DNA of 64,000 nucleotides from Diphasiastrum complanatum (lineage: Eukaryota; Streptophyta; Lycopodiopsida; Lycopodiales; Lycopodiaceae): contig CM055097.1 in NCBI GenBank assembly GCA_029204225.1, positions 70,434,252 through 70,498,251 of the forward strand, in the 5' to 3' direction. Both the position numbers and the translations under genes were made by a program. Below are positions 34,300 to 49,184 of the stretch, piece after piece. The first letter of the stretch is position 1. The number at the start of each line of letters is the position of its first letter. The notes beneath the pieces were generated by a model. It made no database searches. It worked only from the letters and a program-made list of their open reading frames with translations, and was not told the origin of the DNA.

Positions 34300-37200
34300 C
34301 CTTGATGAAGCCGCACGCACACACTCACGTCTCCCTGTCGAAAGTTCCGATAAATTTTCAATATTTATAGCTGCTTCTACATTTTGCTGTTTGAACCTTT
34401 AAAACCTATGCAAAAATAATCTCTTTAAACAAAACTAATCTTGAACCACGATCAGATTGTCTCTTTTAGTTCGGATTTCTTGAAAACTTAAGAAGCTTAT
34501 ATTTGACGAGTGCTTTTGAGGTGTTAAATGTAAAGGACGAACACGTACCGCATAACAAACTTGGGAAAACAGGCCGTTACGACGTAATACTAGCCTTGAA
34601 GGAGCAAAACAAAACACAACAAGACGGTACACAAAGATGCACAGACGCCGTTGGCAACATTACATCTCCATGATGCTCTACCCTCTATACTTAATCAGTC
34701 CCTCATAATCCCGCGGTAGAAAAAGGTATAACCTTTTAAAAGCATAATTTCCTTCTCACGTGAGAAAAAAATCTCGTGAAGAAACTGTCCTTCCGACTGT
34801 TTCATGAACCAGTAATAAGCCAAAAGTTCCAGCTTTCAAATTAGTACCCTGAGGTAATGACGAAAGACAGCAGAAGCGACCTTTATTGATTTTCTTATCA
34901 AGCAAAGGAAGCTTTTGTTGGAATCCGTAAGTCAAGCATATTTTGCTTCAAAATATTCGCGTCATTACAACCCACATTAGGTCTACGAGATATTGACATA
35001 CCTAACAGAAGCTCAGCAAGTACATGCAGAACAGTTTCAACTTTCTCTTGCCTTCATTTCGCCTCACGAAAGATTGTAGAATGAATTCAATTCGAACTGC
35101 CGCAGATGGATAAGATGGAGCATGATACATTATCATTGTTTTAGAAGGCAATCTGTAAAAAGTCAGAAAGGCCAGACAGCAATGCATACCTGTAACCTGA
35201 ATTTAGCATAGGACCCAAACAACAATGCATAGGCCTGTAGTGTCTATGCATATGTCTAGTATCACAAGCAGTTTAGCTCCAAATCAGTCCTATTTATCTA
35301 TACGAACGCCAATAGTAAGTGAATAAAGGAATTGTTTGTAAAAGTTTAAAAAAACCTCCTTATATGCACTGAAGCGGGGCCGCTGTTTCGAACGAGAATT
35401 TGCAAGTCATGCTTAAGATATGAATTATGATCTAGAATCTTGATCGTTAACATTTACAGATAAGAGAACAAATTGTCCTCTAAAAGGCAGTACCAACTTG
35501 TAAGCTACCAGAGTTTTCAAATTAAAACCAATTCTATCCCCCACCCAATTTTATGATTGATTGCTGATCATAACCTATAGTGATGAATAATGATCAGATA
35601 TGTGAATTACTACTGACAGTGTTGAGTGTTTTTCATCTGATTGTTGCATCCTAGACTTAGGGGTTTAAAAATTAGAACCGGTTAGTTGTAGGTGTGTTCA
35701 ACGTTGATCCATCTTAAAGCGCCGTTCGTCATGAGCCTAAAAGTATTTACCTTTCTGGCACATTCAGCTTACAAGCTTGTAGAACCTACGTCTCTGGCCA
35801 TTAATAAAATTAGTAGTACCCAAATTTTCAAGTATTTGGAATTCCAACGCGATTTCCTTCATTCAAGGATGCAAATAAATGAAAACATCACAAATTATTC
35901 AAATTACTCATTGATAAGGAGGAAGGACTGAGAGCAGAAACTTTGCATAAAACCAGCTCTTATATTATACTATAGACCTGTAATAAAAAATAGTAGCATC
36001 AGTTCCTAGCTATTGATGACTAAGAGAACGCATTGTTCTATGCTTTCATTTTTCACAAATACTTATACCTGCTGCTGTAAGACGTGCTCATCGAGAAGGT
36101 GCAAGACGAGGAGAAAGTCAGAACAGTTAATTGAACACACGGAGATATCAACTTTTCGAATCTGCATGGACAATCATAGAGTTCTTCACTCAGTATTGCT
36201 TTTACTAGAGCTAGGATTAAGAATATCATATATCGCTTAACTTGTAGTGCTCTCTTTGAATAGCAAAAAAAACAATAATCCTCAAATTTTGAGGCAGGCA
36301 GATATATAATGAGGCCCCTTTATCGCTTATATTTTAGTTCTCGTAGCCACTAGGCTCATTGATTAGATGTACTTCGAACAAGCTTACTGAACCATAGCTG
36401 ATATAGTTTAGCCTGTTTTCCATTGACGTGCAGGGACAATATAATGCTAATAGTATGCTTAAATTTTCAATAATGTGAGACTTAGGATGAGACAAAATCC
36501 AGTGTGTTCGCGAAGTTTGATACGAAACTGATATTCATCATCATCAGGTTTGATTCTAGTTTCTCTAATTTCCTTTTACAGGAAAGAGAAATTTGTAGAA
36601 TAATGAAACTGATTAAGTGGTCGTAAACTACCAAGTAAGATCCCCTCTATTCTTGCGAATACTATTTACCAAGTTCATTATGATTTATACAAAAGATGAT
36701 CCCAATCTACAGAAAAGTACACTTTACAACATTGTACTTTACAACATTTGTGTAAGCGACATTGAGAAATATAAGATAGTCAGGTTTCATTTAGTAAATC
36801 AAGATAGTCGAACGTAGTTAATGTGTAGTATGAGCATTAACTTTTAAGCAGTACATTGAGTCATGGTTACTTTTTAGCATACACCCGGCCACCCCGTAGT
36901 GGTATTGTTCTCGAGGTGTAAGTAAGGCTGTATCATGACTTCGATTGCTTCCATTTTTGTTGACTTTGCCAATGTCCTGTTGTGGACTCCAGGATCTCTA
37001 AAGCTCCAACATCCTAATGCCTGGATTGCAAGTGTAAAAGCTAAAATAACAGAAATTAAAGTCGCAGCCTAGTTATGCAAGCTGAGATCTAGAGAGATAG
37101 TAAAAGGTCTTAGATCTTAACAACTTTATGAAAATAACTCTACTTGCAGTGTGATCACTGAATGCACCCTGACACATTCGGATTGTCTAAATAAAATTTG

Positions 37201-37812
37201 CGCTGCAACAGTTTTGCTAACTACTACAAATGGAAAATTCTGGTTTGCAATTACAAGTAACGAAGGGAGACTCAATGATGCCAAAACAAACTCACTTCCA
37301 GCGCCAGCAAGAAAAGATATATCTTAACTTTTAAGACCGTGAATAAGGATCATGGTTAGTATTCTACACACTCGCAGAAGCTAGATCTGAAGATTTCGAA
37401 TAAGGTCGACTCACATCTCTATGTGATTGGAAGTTTAAATTATCTTTTCTTATTCAGACAATCCACGTATCTAGTAAAAAAGATAATAACTAGACAAGAA
37501 AGATATCACATTCAATTTGTTAATGAGCTATCATCAGTACTTCGTCGATATTAGAGCGACGCTGAAAGTTATATCTCTTTTGAAGGAAAACATCAAGCAT
37601 TTGACTTGATAAATAACGTGAATATACAAAAACAAAGTAACGTCCTTAGAGCGTCCATAAAATAATTCCACTAAATGGTAGCAGAAACGATAATGACCTG
37701 CAGAAGTTAATAGCTATGTAATCATTACCCGGTTCTTAACAGCTTCCCGATCCCCTCTTATTCCACTGTTCCTTGCTCATTTACGCTTGATCTGGCTCTG
37801 CTGTCATAATAG
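34300..37812. other. Low-repeat stretch downstream of the MIR166 hairpin
   Basis: Its sequence has no visible transposon motif, no microsatellite and no internal duplication, unlike its surroundings. Splice-donor-like sequence CAGCAG|GTATAAG occurs on the minus strand near 36070, after a pyrimidine-rich stretch. It is plausibly transcribed as introns, exons or 3' part of the primary miR166 transcript, but no boundary can be proved. Confidence 0.3.
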
Positions 37813-37906
37813 AGAGCCATGTTGAGGGGAATGAAGCCTGGTCCGAAATCATGTTAGATCAACGAAACGATCTCGAGCCAGGCTACACTCCCCTCAACTT
37901 TGCTCT
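37813..37906 (-). ncRNA. MIR166: microRNA miR166 precursor hairpin
   Basis: The minus strand at 37846-37826 reads UCGGACCAGGCUUCAUUCCC plus a final C, exactly the mature miR166 of land plants, which directs cleavage of HD-ZIP III transcription factor mRNAs (leaf polarity, meristem and vascular patterning). The 5' arm (37893-37873) reads GGGGAGUGUAGCCUGGCUCG.., a typical miR166 star sequence. The duplex has two mismatches and two G-U pairs over 21 positions. The lower stem continues as GUUGA/UCAAC (ends 37898 and 37821) and, after a small internal loop, AGAGC/GCUCU. The loop between the two 21-mers is 26 nt. Mature sequence on the 3' arm, stem length and star pairing all fit the family. It is the strongest functional call in the window. 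Confidence 0.95.
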
Positions 37907-38533
37907 GTCTTTTGTCTGATCACCGGCCTCTACCGTCGCAGTTCGACTACAGGCTTATCTCATTCATGTGCTCGCTGACTGATTTGGCCCGAAGAAGCTA
38001 TGTTTCGATTTCGTGGGAAATCTTAATCCCCTAAGGACTGAAGAAGCAACAGAACCTCCTGATCAAGTAGCAGATACCAAAAATCCAAAAGTGTCATTTC
38101 AAAACATTAGCTACAAGGAGATGTATTTGTAAATGAATCGAAGTTCAGCAACATGCAAGTCTTCAAGAAAAGCCAAATAATGTAACTCACCATCAAATCC
38201 CTAACAAACGAATTCTTTCAGTTCAAGATCAGTATGTTTGTTACCATATTGAGATTTTCTTGACATCATACGAATTGCGATATAATCTACACCATCACAT
38301 CACCAACAAAGAAATGCCTTCTGCCCAAGATCGTTACGCTGCTAACTATGCCAAGATACTCTTGTCATCACAAAAACTGCAATACAGATCCTTAACCTTC
38401 CCGACCACATCAGTAACAAAGAAAATTATTTCAGTTGAAGATCATTGTGCTCTTAAACATCTCAAGATTTTCTTGACACAACATTACAAACTGCAATATG
38501 ATCCTCACCATCACACGGTCGTCCTTGTACCGC

Positions 38534-38704
38534 TCACGGAGCCAAGCGCGGCAGGAGTGTAGCCTGTGAGCGCCTTCTCCAGTTGCTCTTTTTGAGGCCT
38601 GAGGTTGCAGCTGCTGCTGTGTCTGCTGCGTGTATGGTAGATAGCAGCGAAGGACGCCCTAAGATGAAGAAAAAGAAGAAGCTAAAAGCCGTAATTCTGC
38701 TCAT
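38534..38704 (-). CDS. 56-residue ORF with signal-peptide-like start, upstream of MIR166
   Basis: ATG at 38704 on the minus strand opens a 56-codon frame ending TGA at 38536-38534. It begins MSRITAFSFFFFFILGR, a positive residue followed by a strong hydrophobic core like a signal peptide, then an Ala/Thr-rich stretch and a basic tail (KKSNWRRRSQATLLPRLAP). GTGAGC overlapping the stop could be a splice donor. The ORF lies ~0.7 kb upstream of the miR166 hairpin on the same strand, in GC-richer, genic-looking sequence. It could be a peptide encoded by the primary microRNA transcript, the first exon of a separate secreted-peptide gene, or a chance ORF. I recognise no peptide-hormone motif. Confidence 0.45.
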   Translation of the reverse strand: MSRITAFSFFFFFILGRPSLLSTIHAADTAAAATSGLKKSNWRRRSQATLLPRLAP

Positions 38705-38719
38705 CCTCGACAGCTAGCC

Positions 38720-38835
38720 ACCAATTTTCGAGCCACTTTCAACCAACAACAAAGAAGAACCAACAAACAAACAAAACAAAGTTTAAGTGGCATGACTTTT
38801 CACACTCAGACACCAAAATATATTCACTTTGTTGT

Positions 38836-38870
<35 letters not shown>

Positions 38871-38890
38871 TTAACTCTATTTTTGTTACT
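38720..38890 (-). promoter_or_regulatory. Candidate promoter/5' leader of the MIR166 transcript
   Basis: Upstream of the short ORF on the minus strand come a pyrimidine/GT-rich leader, TATATTTT near 38820 and a (GA)16 tract at 38868-38837. GA-rich elements close to the start are common in plant promoters. The exact start cannot be set from sequence alone. Confidence 0.35.
38837..38868. repeat. (CT)16 microsatellite
   Basis: 32 bp of pure CT on the plus strand (GA on the minus strand), the shortest of six such tracts here. Confidence 0.95.
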
Positions 38891-39599
38891 TAAGAAAGTC
38901 CATCCCATGTGGCATGTGAGATTAGGGCTGATTTCCTCACTTTAACTTAGGTTACTGAGAATTTGTTGATCCCAATTGCCCTGGCAGTGAAGAGCCCAAC
39001 CCAATCCATGGGTGGTTCATATGCACTAGGTATACTTCACGAGGAGGCTGGCTATCTATCGGTAGGATGAAGGATACCTCATGTAGCAGTTGCATCGAAT
39101 GGATGGATGAAATGAAACTTTTTTGTGAGGCCTTGGCTTCTCCTAACCAACCACAACATGCCTCGACGTAGTTTTTTTGCCTTCACAATTACTACATTGG
39201 GAGACCATATAATTTTTTACCTTCACAATTGCTACATTGGGAGACCATATAAGTGCCACTGGCAACGACCATGTAGTTATCGGTCGGCCCTATTCCAAGG
39301 GGTTGTTGGACCTTGGTGGATTATTTGAAAGGAATGTTGCTTGCACATCCCTTGGAGGATTGAGACTACATGGCAGTCGCATGTCAACCCTAATCCATGG
39401 GTGGTGGAGACTCTATGGATCTTGGAGAGAAATTGCTTGCATCCACCAAGCTTGCCTACGATATGATAGTATATTTACTGTGACATTTTCTTTCCTTATC
39501 TTTGTTATTAAACTTTGATTTAGTTCTTTGCACACAGATAGGAATATGACAACATTAAGAAATATGTACTTATTAAGTATTCTAGTATCTACATTAAGT
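38891..39599. other. No gene recognised; one 40-bp tandem duplication
   Basis: CTTCACAATTRCTACATTGG with GAGACCATATAA occurs at 39181 and 39221. ATGGGTGG.. and CCTTGG.. phrases recur loosely. No coding domain. Confidence 0.4.
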
Positions 39600-39910
39600 A
39601 TTTATAGCAGTCTCATTCAATATTGAAAATATACATATTATTTATGGTCAATATTTTGTGTGTTCATGTGTATCATTCAAAGTATTCAAAATTGATATTC
39701 AAAGTAGTCACAATTATAACTAAGACTATTTTTGTTTATCAATATTCAAAGTATTCATGATCAATATTTATGATCTTAAGTTAGAATATTCACAATGATT
39801 ATTCAAAGTATCACATTCAATATTTAGAGTACTCATGGTTAGTAGTTGGTCGGAGTATTCATGATCATTATTTCAGTATACAGGGTATTTGTGTTCTATT
39901 AGTATTCAGA
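39600..39910. repeat. Degenerate AT-rich tandem repeat
   Basis: The words ATTCAAAGTATTCA and TCAATATT recur about every 25-40 bp for roughly 300 bp. The units are heavily decayed. Confidence 0.5.
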
Positions 39911-40316
39911 CACCACCAATGTTTAGGATTGCATAATGATTATGACCAACAAAAGAACCAACAACTTAGCAGGCATTAGCAAATGAATGTCAATGATTCA
40001 TTCAAAACTTGGAATATTAAATAACTAGCAAGATTAACTGAGATATTAATAGGCCTAAAATAAAAACATCAAATATAATCAATCTCTAAATACAATATTG
40101 AGATACATCCAATTCTTATCTTAATAAAAAAATGATATCAAAATCTTCACATGGCCTATAATGAAGCTTTAAAGTAGAAGGGCTATTCTCAAGATCCAAC
40201 TTTCATGTTGAATGGAATTTATACGTCGTGATTTTTTATGAATAAGATATAGAATTATGACATGACACACTCGTCACCAAAACATGAAAATATGTACTAC
40301 ATAACACACAAGGCAC

Positions 40317-42330
<2,014 letters not shown>

Positions 42331-43067
42331 TTATAAAATGCTTAGGTAGAACATCCATCTATTGTGCACGAGGCCGACAATGGAATTTTCTTCAACCAAA
42401 CGCATAAGAAGATGAACTTGTATATCCATGAAAGAAGTTGGAAAATCTCTTTCTTGCCAGCATATTGTTTCAATCATTTCTTGTTGTTTTGAATGCACCT
42501 CACTCCATTTGATCTCTTTTGAGGTGATCCACCTACCAAATAAATAGTACACAAAATAAATTACAAATAAAGTATCTAGCCTTTGTTTTAAATTGTCATG
42601 TCTTTTTTAATGTCCCTAGTCACAAATGAGTTTTGTAATTACCTAACCATCTAATTTGTACAACGTAATATGCATATTGTCTCCTAAATCAGAAGAATGA
42701 ATTGCAGCAGCTTTATCCAATCGTGAGATTTTAATCCACTTAATTTGTCATCTTTGGTGAACGAGTTGCACAAGGAATGTGCATAGCCATTTGGAGTTCT
42801 TATTTGTCTTATGACATTTTTGACATGTGAGAGCTCTCTCTTTGTTAGAATCCATGGCGCACTAGGAATACTTGTCATTTCGCTTTCATCATTATGAATC
42901 CAATAGGGTCTCTTGACCTTAGCCACCTCCAAGTCTTGACGTGCTGCAAGAGTGTCCTGTTTGTGCAGCTCATTAGATGGAGAATCTAGTAATGAGGCCG
43001 AAAATGTCAACAAAGTAAGTTTATGTGAAGTCAATTTACCATATTGTGTGTTGCAACATACCAACAT
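42331..43067 (-). pseudogene. CACTA (En/Spm) transposase C-terminal fragment
   Basis: Two minus-strand frames fit the C-terminal part of plant CACTA transposases. 43067-42684 contains PWILTKRELSHVKNVIRQI, RTPNGYAHSL and DDKLSGLKSHDWIKLLQ, the region following the catalytic transposase domain (its conserved KSHD..LLQ). 42552-42331 contains FPTSFMDIQVHLLMRLVEE and VGLVHNRWMFY, the DUF4218 block. Stops and a shifted ~130-bp stretch between them indicate decay or an intron. The DDE catalytic core upstream and the family's usual YIER.. continuation downstream were not found, so it is a fragment. Confidence 0.75.
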
Positions 43068-44699
<1,632 letters not shown>

Positions 44700-46085
44700 T
44701 AAGCTCTTCATGTAGCTGTTGTGCTATCTCGAGATTGTTTCGTTGTGATCTTCTCCGTGTTTCTATATGCCCAAAGCACTGAAGGTAGCTTTTGATCCCA
44801 ATCTGTAGCATGTGCAACAGTTTTGTTAATGATCTTGCATAGTATTCCATTAGAGGACACCCATAACGTGTAATTATATTTTTGAATAGAAAAGCAGCGA
44901 CAATTTTTGCATCATTTCATTTCGTCACTTCCCCTTCAACATTCTTTGTTGCATAATTTGTTTCTACCAATATGTATCGACATTTTGTGTGTCGAGTTAC
45001 TAGCTTAATTGGTCCAACAAGTCAATCCCCCACTTTCCAAATGGTGCAAGCTGAATGATTGGCGTCAACGGCCAATTCATGGATTTGTTTGGTCTACCAG
45101 ATCTCTAGCATGGATCACAAGAGTAGATATAAATGGAAACATCCTTAAACATGGTAGGCCACCAATACTTGGTGGTCATAATCTTAGTAACAATGTTCTT
45201 TAAAGCAAAATGTCCATCAACGTCTTCGGAATGTAAAGCTTGAATAACCTTTGGTATATCTTCAGCTTCAAGACACCTTCTAAGCTGATAGTCTGCACCA
45301 AGCTTATACAGAACATTGTTAATGATGGTATAAGGTGCAACCTTATATTGAAATATTGTCTTCTTCTCCAAATCATATCCGTTAGGATATATCTGATCCT
45401 TAAGATAAATAATAATATCATAATATCGTGGAGGATATCTCGAATAAATTTTCATCTGAAAAGTCATCATTCAATGGTTCTTCAGTCCTTCATCTACTAA
45501 GTCTGAAAGATAATCAGCGTTGGTATGATACTTTCCTTGACGAAGCTCGACTTGATATGTGAATTCTTGTAACAACAAAAACCATTGAGCTATTCATCCA
45601 AATAAATCAAGTTTATTAACAAGATACTTTAAAGCATAATGATCAATATGGAATATAAAAGCATATCCCAACAAATAATGCCAAAAAAAATTTACAGTAA
45701 AAATCATTCCAAGAGCTTCCCTTTCTGTTGCCGAATAATTTTTTTTCGAGAAGCTAAGCTGGCGGCTTGCATAGTATATTGGATGGTCTTTCTTCTGTTC
45801 GTCCTTTTGACTCAGACAAACACCAATAACAAATGTTGACATATCAACATAACAATGAAATAGTTTCGCCCAGTTAGGTGGTCTCAGAATTGGAGCATTA
45901 ATCAGTCGGTACTTAAGTTCTTCGAATGCTTTCTTTGTGATGTTGTCCAAATATAAGCAACATACTTTTTGAGTAATTGTGTAAGGGCTGCAGCAATATA
46001 GGCATGATTCTCAATAAATCTTCGATAATAACCAACATGTCCTAAGAAAAACAATAAAAACTTACTAATTCTTGAAATGGGATTT
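44700..46085 (-). pseudogene. Ty3/gypsy pol remnant: RT tail, RNase H, integrase
   Basis: Minus strand. Near 46070-45960, in shifted frames, FLGHVGYYRRFIENHAYIAA marks the end of reverse transcriptase. 45950-45594 is RNase H (APILRPPNW, HCYVDMSTFVIG where the family has a D-A-S motif, PIYYASRQL, NYSATEREALGMIF). 45470-45105 is the integrase zinc domain (HSEDVDGHFALKN, KYWWPTMFKDV, SCDPC). The core after 45100 is full of stops: FGKWGIDLLDQ and RYILVETNYATK show the first catalytic position altered (TDY to TNY), and the second Asp is missing in a deletion. No LTR belonging to it was found. It is a different family from the element at 46.9 kb and opposite in orientation. Confidence 0.82.
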
Positions 46086-46917
46086 TCTCAAGTTTGAACC
46101 TCATTTCAATACAACTATAAGCCAAACAAGACAAATTTGATCAACAAGTCACAATCTAGTTTCTAAAATTCATTGATGCTTTTGTCCAATAGCTATGAGA
46201 ACCTAGTAGAATTGTAAATCATTCCAATTGTTAGATCAAGGGGGTTATGGTGAATGTTTTGGGGAAATCAGATATAATCATGTCCAAAATCAATGTCGAT
46301 CCGAATAACATAGACAACTTTTAAACATAAACATTGATATAGAATTTTAAAAGAAACATAAACATAATTTGATATTTAAAATAAACATAAACATCACTGA
46401 ATCATGTACTACTTTGAACAAGTTGTATTATAAAAACTCTCATAGAAATTTAATCACAATGTGTCACTTGCCACTAAAAGTGGTTCATATTTATAATTAA
46501 TGGTCTTGGGCCAAGCCCTACATTAGTCAAGAGACTATTACAAAAAATGCACAACTTTGGTGCAATTCTAGACAAATTTGTAGAAGTTTAACCTTTTAGA
46601 CTAGTAATTTACTATTTCAATATTCTAAAGGTTGAGAATTAGAAACTATTTTCAACCTTTAGAATTTTGAAAAACCGTTAAACTTTCTACATCATGATTC
46701 CTCATGGTCTTACAATACACATGCCATGGAATATGATTTACTTATAGTAGGGTGACATGCCCACACCCTAGCATACAAAAACTCGGCTTTCTATAAAATT
46801 GCCAAGCTGGATTTACAATTGAATTTATAGAAGGAATTGCACATCTTTTGGAGCCAAATTTGGCCTTGTTGCAAGTTGTCAACTTGTCTCTGATTTCTAC
46901 GCCATTGATTAGATTTT
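46086..46917. other. No gene recognised
   Basis: AT-rich sequence into which the gypsy element E inserted. Between 46570 and 46690 a CTAAAGGTTGAGAAT/ATTTTCAACCTTTAG inverted pair is visible. Confidence 0.35.
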
Positions 46918-46922
46918 GGTTC

Positions 46923-47681
46923 TGTTGGAGGGTTTGCGGATCCCAAGGCAACCCTAACCCTAGTTAATAAGTGAGAGGGATTTGGCACCCTGCGTGTGTA
47001 AGTCCAACCCAATAATCACATGGTTATTTGATTAATTAGAATGTTAATAAAAGGACTTTAGGCCTTTTTGCAGGACTTTTAATGTTGCAGGGCCTAAATG
47101 TCAAGTTAGTGAATAAAGTTGGGTTTCCCTCCAATTTTGATGGTTCTTACACTTTTTTAAATTTGAATAAAAAGAGAGGCAAGACTGGACCAATAGGATT
47201 CAGAGGCTAGGGTCCTCCTCTTTACTATAAAAAGGGACCAACTCGAGTTGCTCATGATGTTCATTTTCTCATTTCAATAAAAGCAGATCGGTTCTCTTTA
47301 GAAATGGATTGATGAATGTCCTTGCTCTTCCTCTTTTTTCCTCCATTTCTCATGCTTTCTTTGGATTTTGCTAATTGTTGGATCTGATCATTATTGGGAT
47401 TGCTATTTCTTATGATTTTTGTGAGAGAGAAAGGGAGAGAGAGAAGAGTAAGTTTCTATCATTGTTGTGGATTTAGGGTTAATGGAAGTAGGGTTAATGG
47501 ATGTAGTGTTAATGCTTAGTGTTAATGGATGTAGTGTTAGATCCTCCATTCATGTTGAAATCTGAACTAAACTATCGCTCTCATGGGAACGAACCTACGC
47601 GTGACAACTAACTCCGTCTCTTTGATGCTAGATTGACTAGATCTTGGATTCAGGTTATGCAAGGAAAGAAACCCTAATGCA
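46923..47681 (+). repeat. 5' LTR of gypsy E
   Basis: Contains TATAAAAA at 47226-47233 as promoter and AATAAA at 47276-47281 as poly(A) signal. A 17-bp AGTAGGGTTAATGG-type unit is duplicated relative to the 3' LTR. Homology with the 3' LTR ends at GAAACCC (~47674); the last seven bases before pol may be a deletion junction rather than true LTR. Confidence 0.88.
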
Positions 47682-49184
47682 GTACCAAAGGTTACAAAGT
47701 TCTATCATTGTAATCCTAATGTGGCAGATCTGATAAAGAAAGAACTTCAGAGATTGTTTGACGTCGATTTCATTTATGAGATCGAGCATACCGAATGGAT
47801 TTCACCGATTGTCATTGTTCCTAAGAAAAATGGGAAATTGCGAATCTATGTGAATCTCAAAGCATTGAATAAAGTGACACAGAAGGATCACTTTCCGTTA
47901 CCTTTTTTTGAAAGCATTTTGGATCACCTTGCTGGAGTGGACGCTTATAGTTTCCTGGATGGATTTAGTGGTTACAACCAGGTTAAGATTGCACCTGTCG
48001 ATCATCACAAAACTGCTTTTGCAACAGAATGGGGCACCTATGCTTACAAAGTAATGTCGTTTGGACTCTGTAATACACCAAGTTCATTCCAAAGTGTAAT
48101 ACAACTCTTTAAAGATTATCTGTAGAAATTTCTTGAAATTTACTTGGACGACTTGGGAGTTCATAGTACAAATACAGACCACCTGGATCGATTGGAGAAA
48201 GTCTTTGAAAGATGCCGCAAATATCAGATTTCTCTAAATCCAAAAAAATGCCAGATATAGATTTCTCACGGAGTGGTGCTTGGACATGTGATATCAAGAC
48301 ATGGTATTGCCACAGATTATTCTAAGATCAAAGTTATTGTGGAATTGCCACCGCTAGCAACAATTCGAGGAGTTTATGTGTTTATGGGTCATGTGAACTA
48401 CTATCGAATTTTTATTATTTTCTTTGCGGATTTAGCACGACCTATATACAAATTAAGTATTGTTCCTATTTGGATAGTAGAGGCATTAGAAGCCTTTGAA
48501 AAGTTAAAAAAATCATTATCTTCAACACCAATACTACGTTCTTCAGATTGGACATTAGAGTTTCATGTTCATACGGATGCCTCAAAATACGCCATTGGAT
48601 CAGTTTTGACGCAGTCAGGTGACTATAAGAAGGATTATCCTATACGATTTGCAAGCAGACAGCTTACAGATCCACAAAAGAATTATTCAACAACAGAACG
48701 TGAAGCGCTAGCCATGATTTTTTCTGTTCAAAAATCTTGTCATTACCTCATGGAAACGCACTTTGCATTTTATACGGATCATCAATCGTTACTTTACTTG
48801 GTAAATAAGACGTGTAATACTGGACGTATTGTAAGATGGTTATTATTATTGACTGAATTTGACTTTCGAATTGTGGTTAGAAAGGGGAAGCGACATTATC
48901 TAGCCGATCACGTTTCACGAATTGAATCTGCACCAGTTAATACTGAAGTGGATGATGAACTACCAGATGCTGCATTGTTCTATATTGAAGCAGTACCTGA
49001 ATGGGCGGCAGATATTGTTGAGTACCTGATGCTAGGACAACCAAATGACTCTTTGGCAAAAGTACAGAAAAGACAATTGATTCATAAGGCTCAACCTTAT
49101 CAATTAATTGCAGGACAATTGTATCGTCGTGGATCAGACAATATTTTACGAAGATGTGTTCTACCGCATGAAGTACCAATTTAA
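47682..49184 (+). pseudogene. gypsy E reverse transcriptase and RNase H
   Basis: RT starts close behind the LTR (NPNVADLIKKELQRLFDVDF) and keeps WISPIVIVPKKNGK, FSGYNQVKIAPVDHHKTAFA and the catalytic IYLDDLGVHS (about 48140). In-frame stops interrupt it at 48123 and 48258. The RNase H follows in the same frame: HVHTDASKYAIGSVL, FASRQLTDPQKNYSTTEREALAM and YTDHQSLLYLV, with its Asp and Glu residues present, and then the chromatin-side linker to integrase (HVSRIESAPV). The frame ends at 49184. All is in one frame apart from the stops, so decay is modest. Confidence 0.9.
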
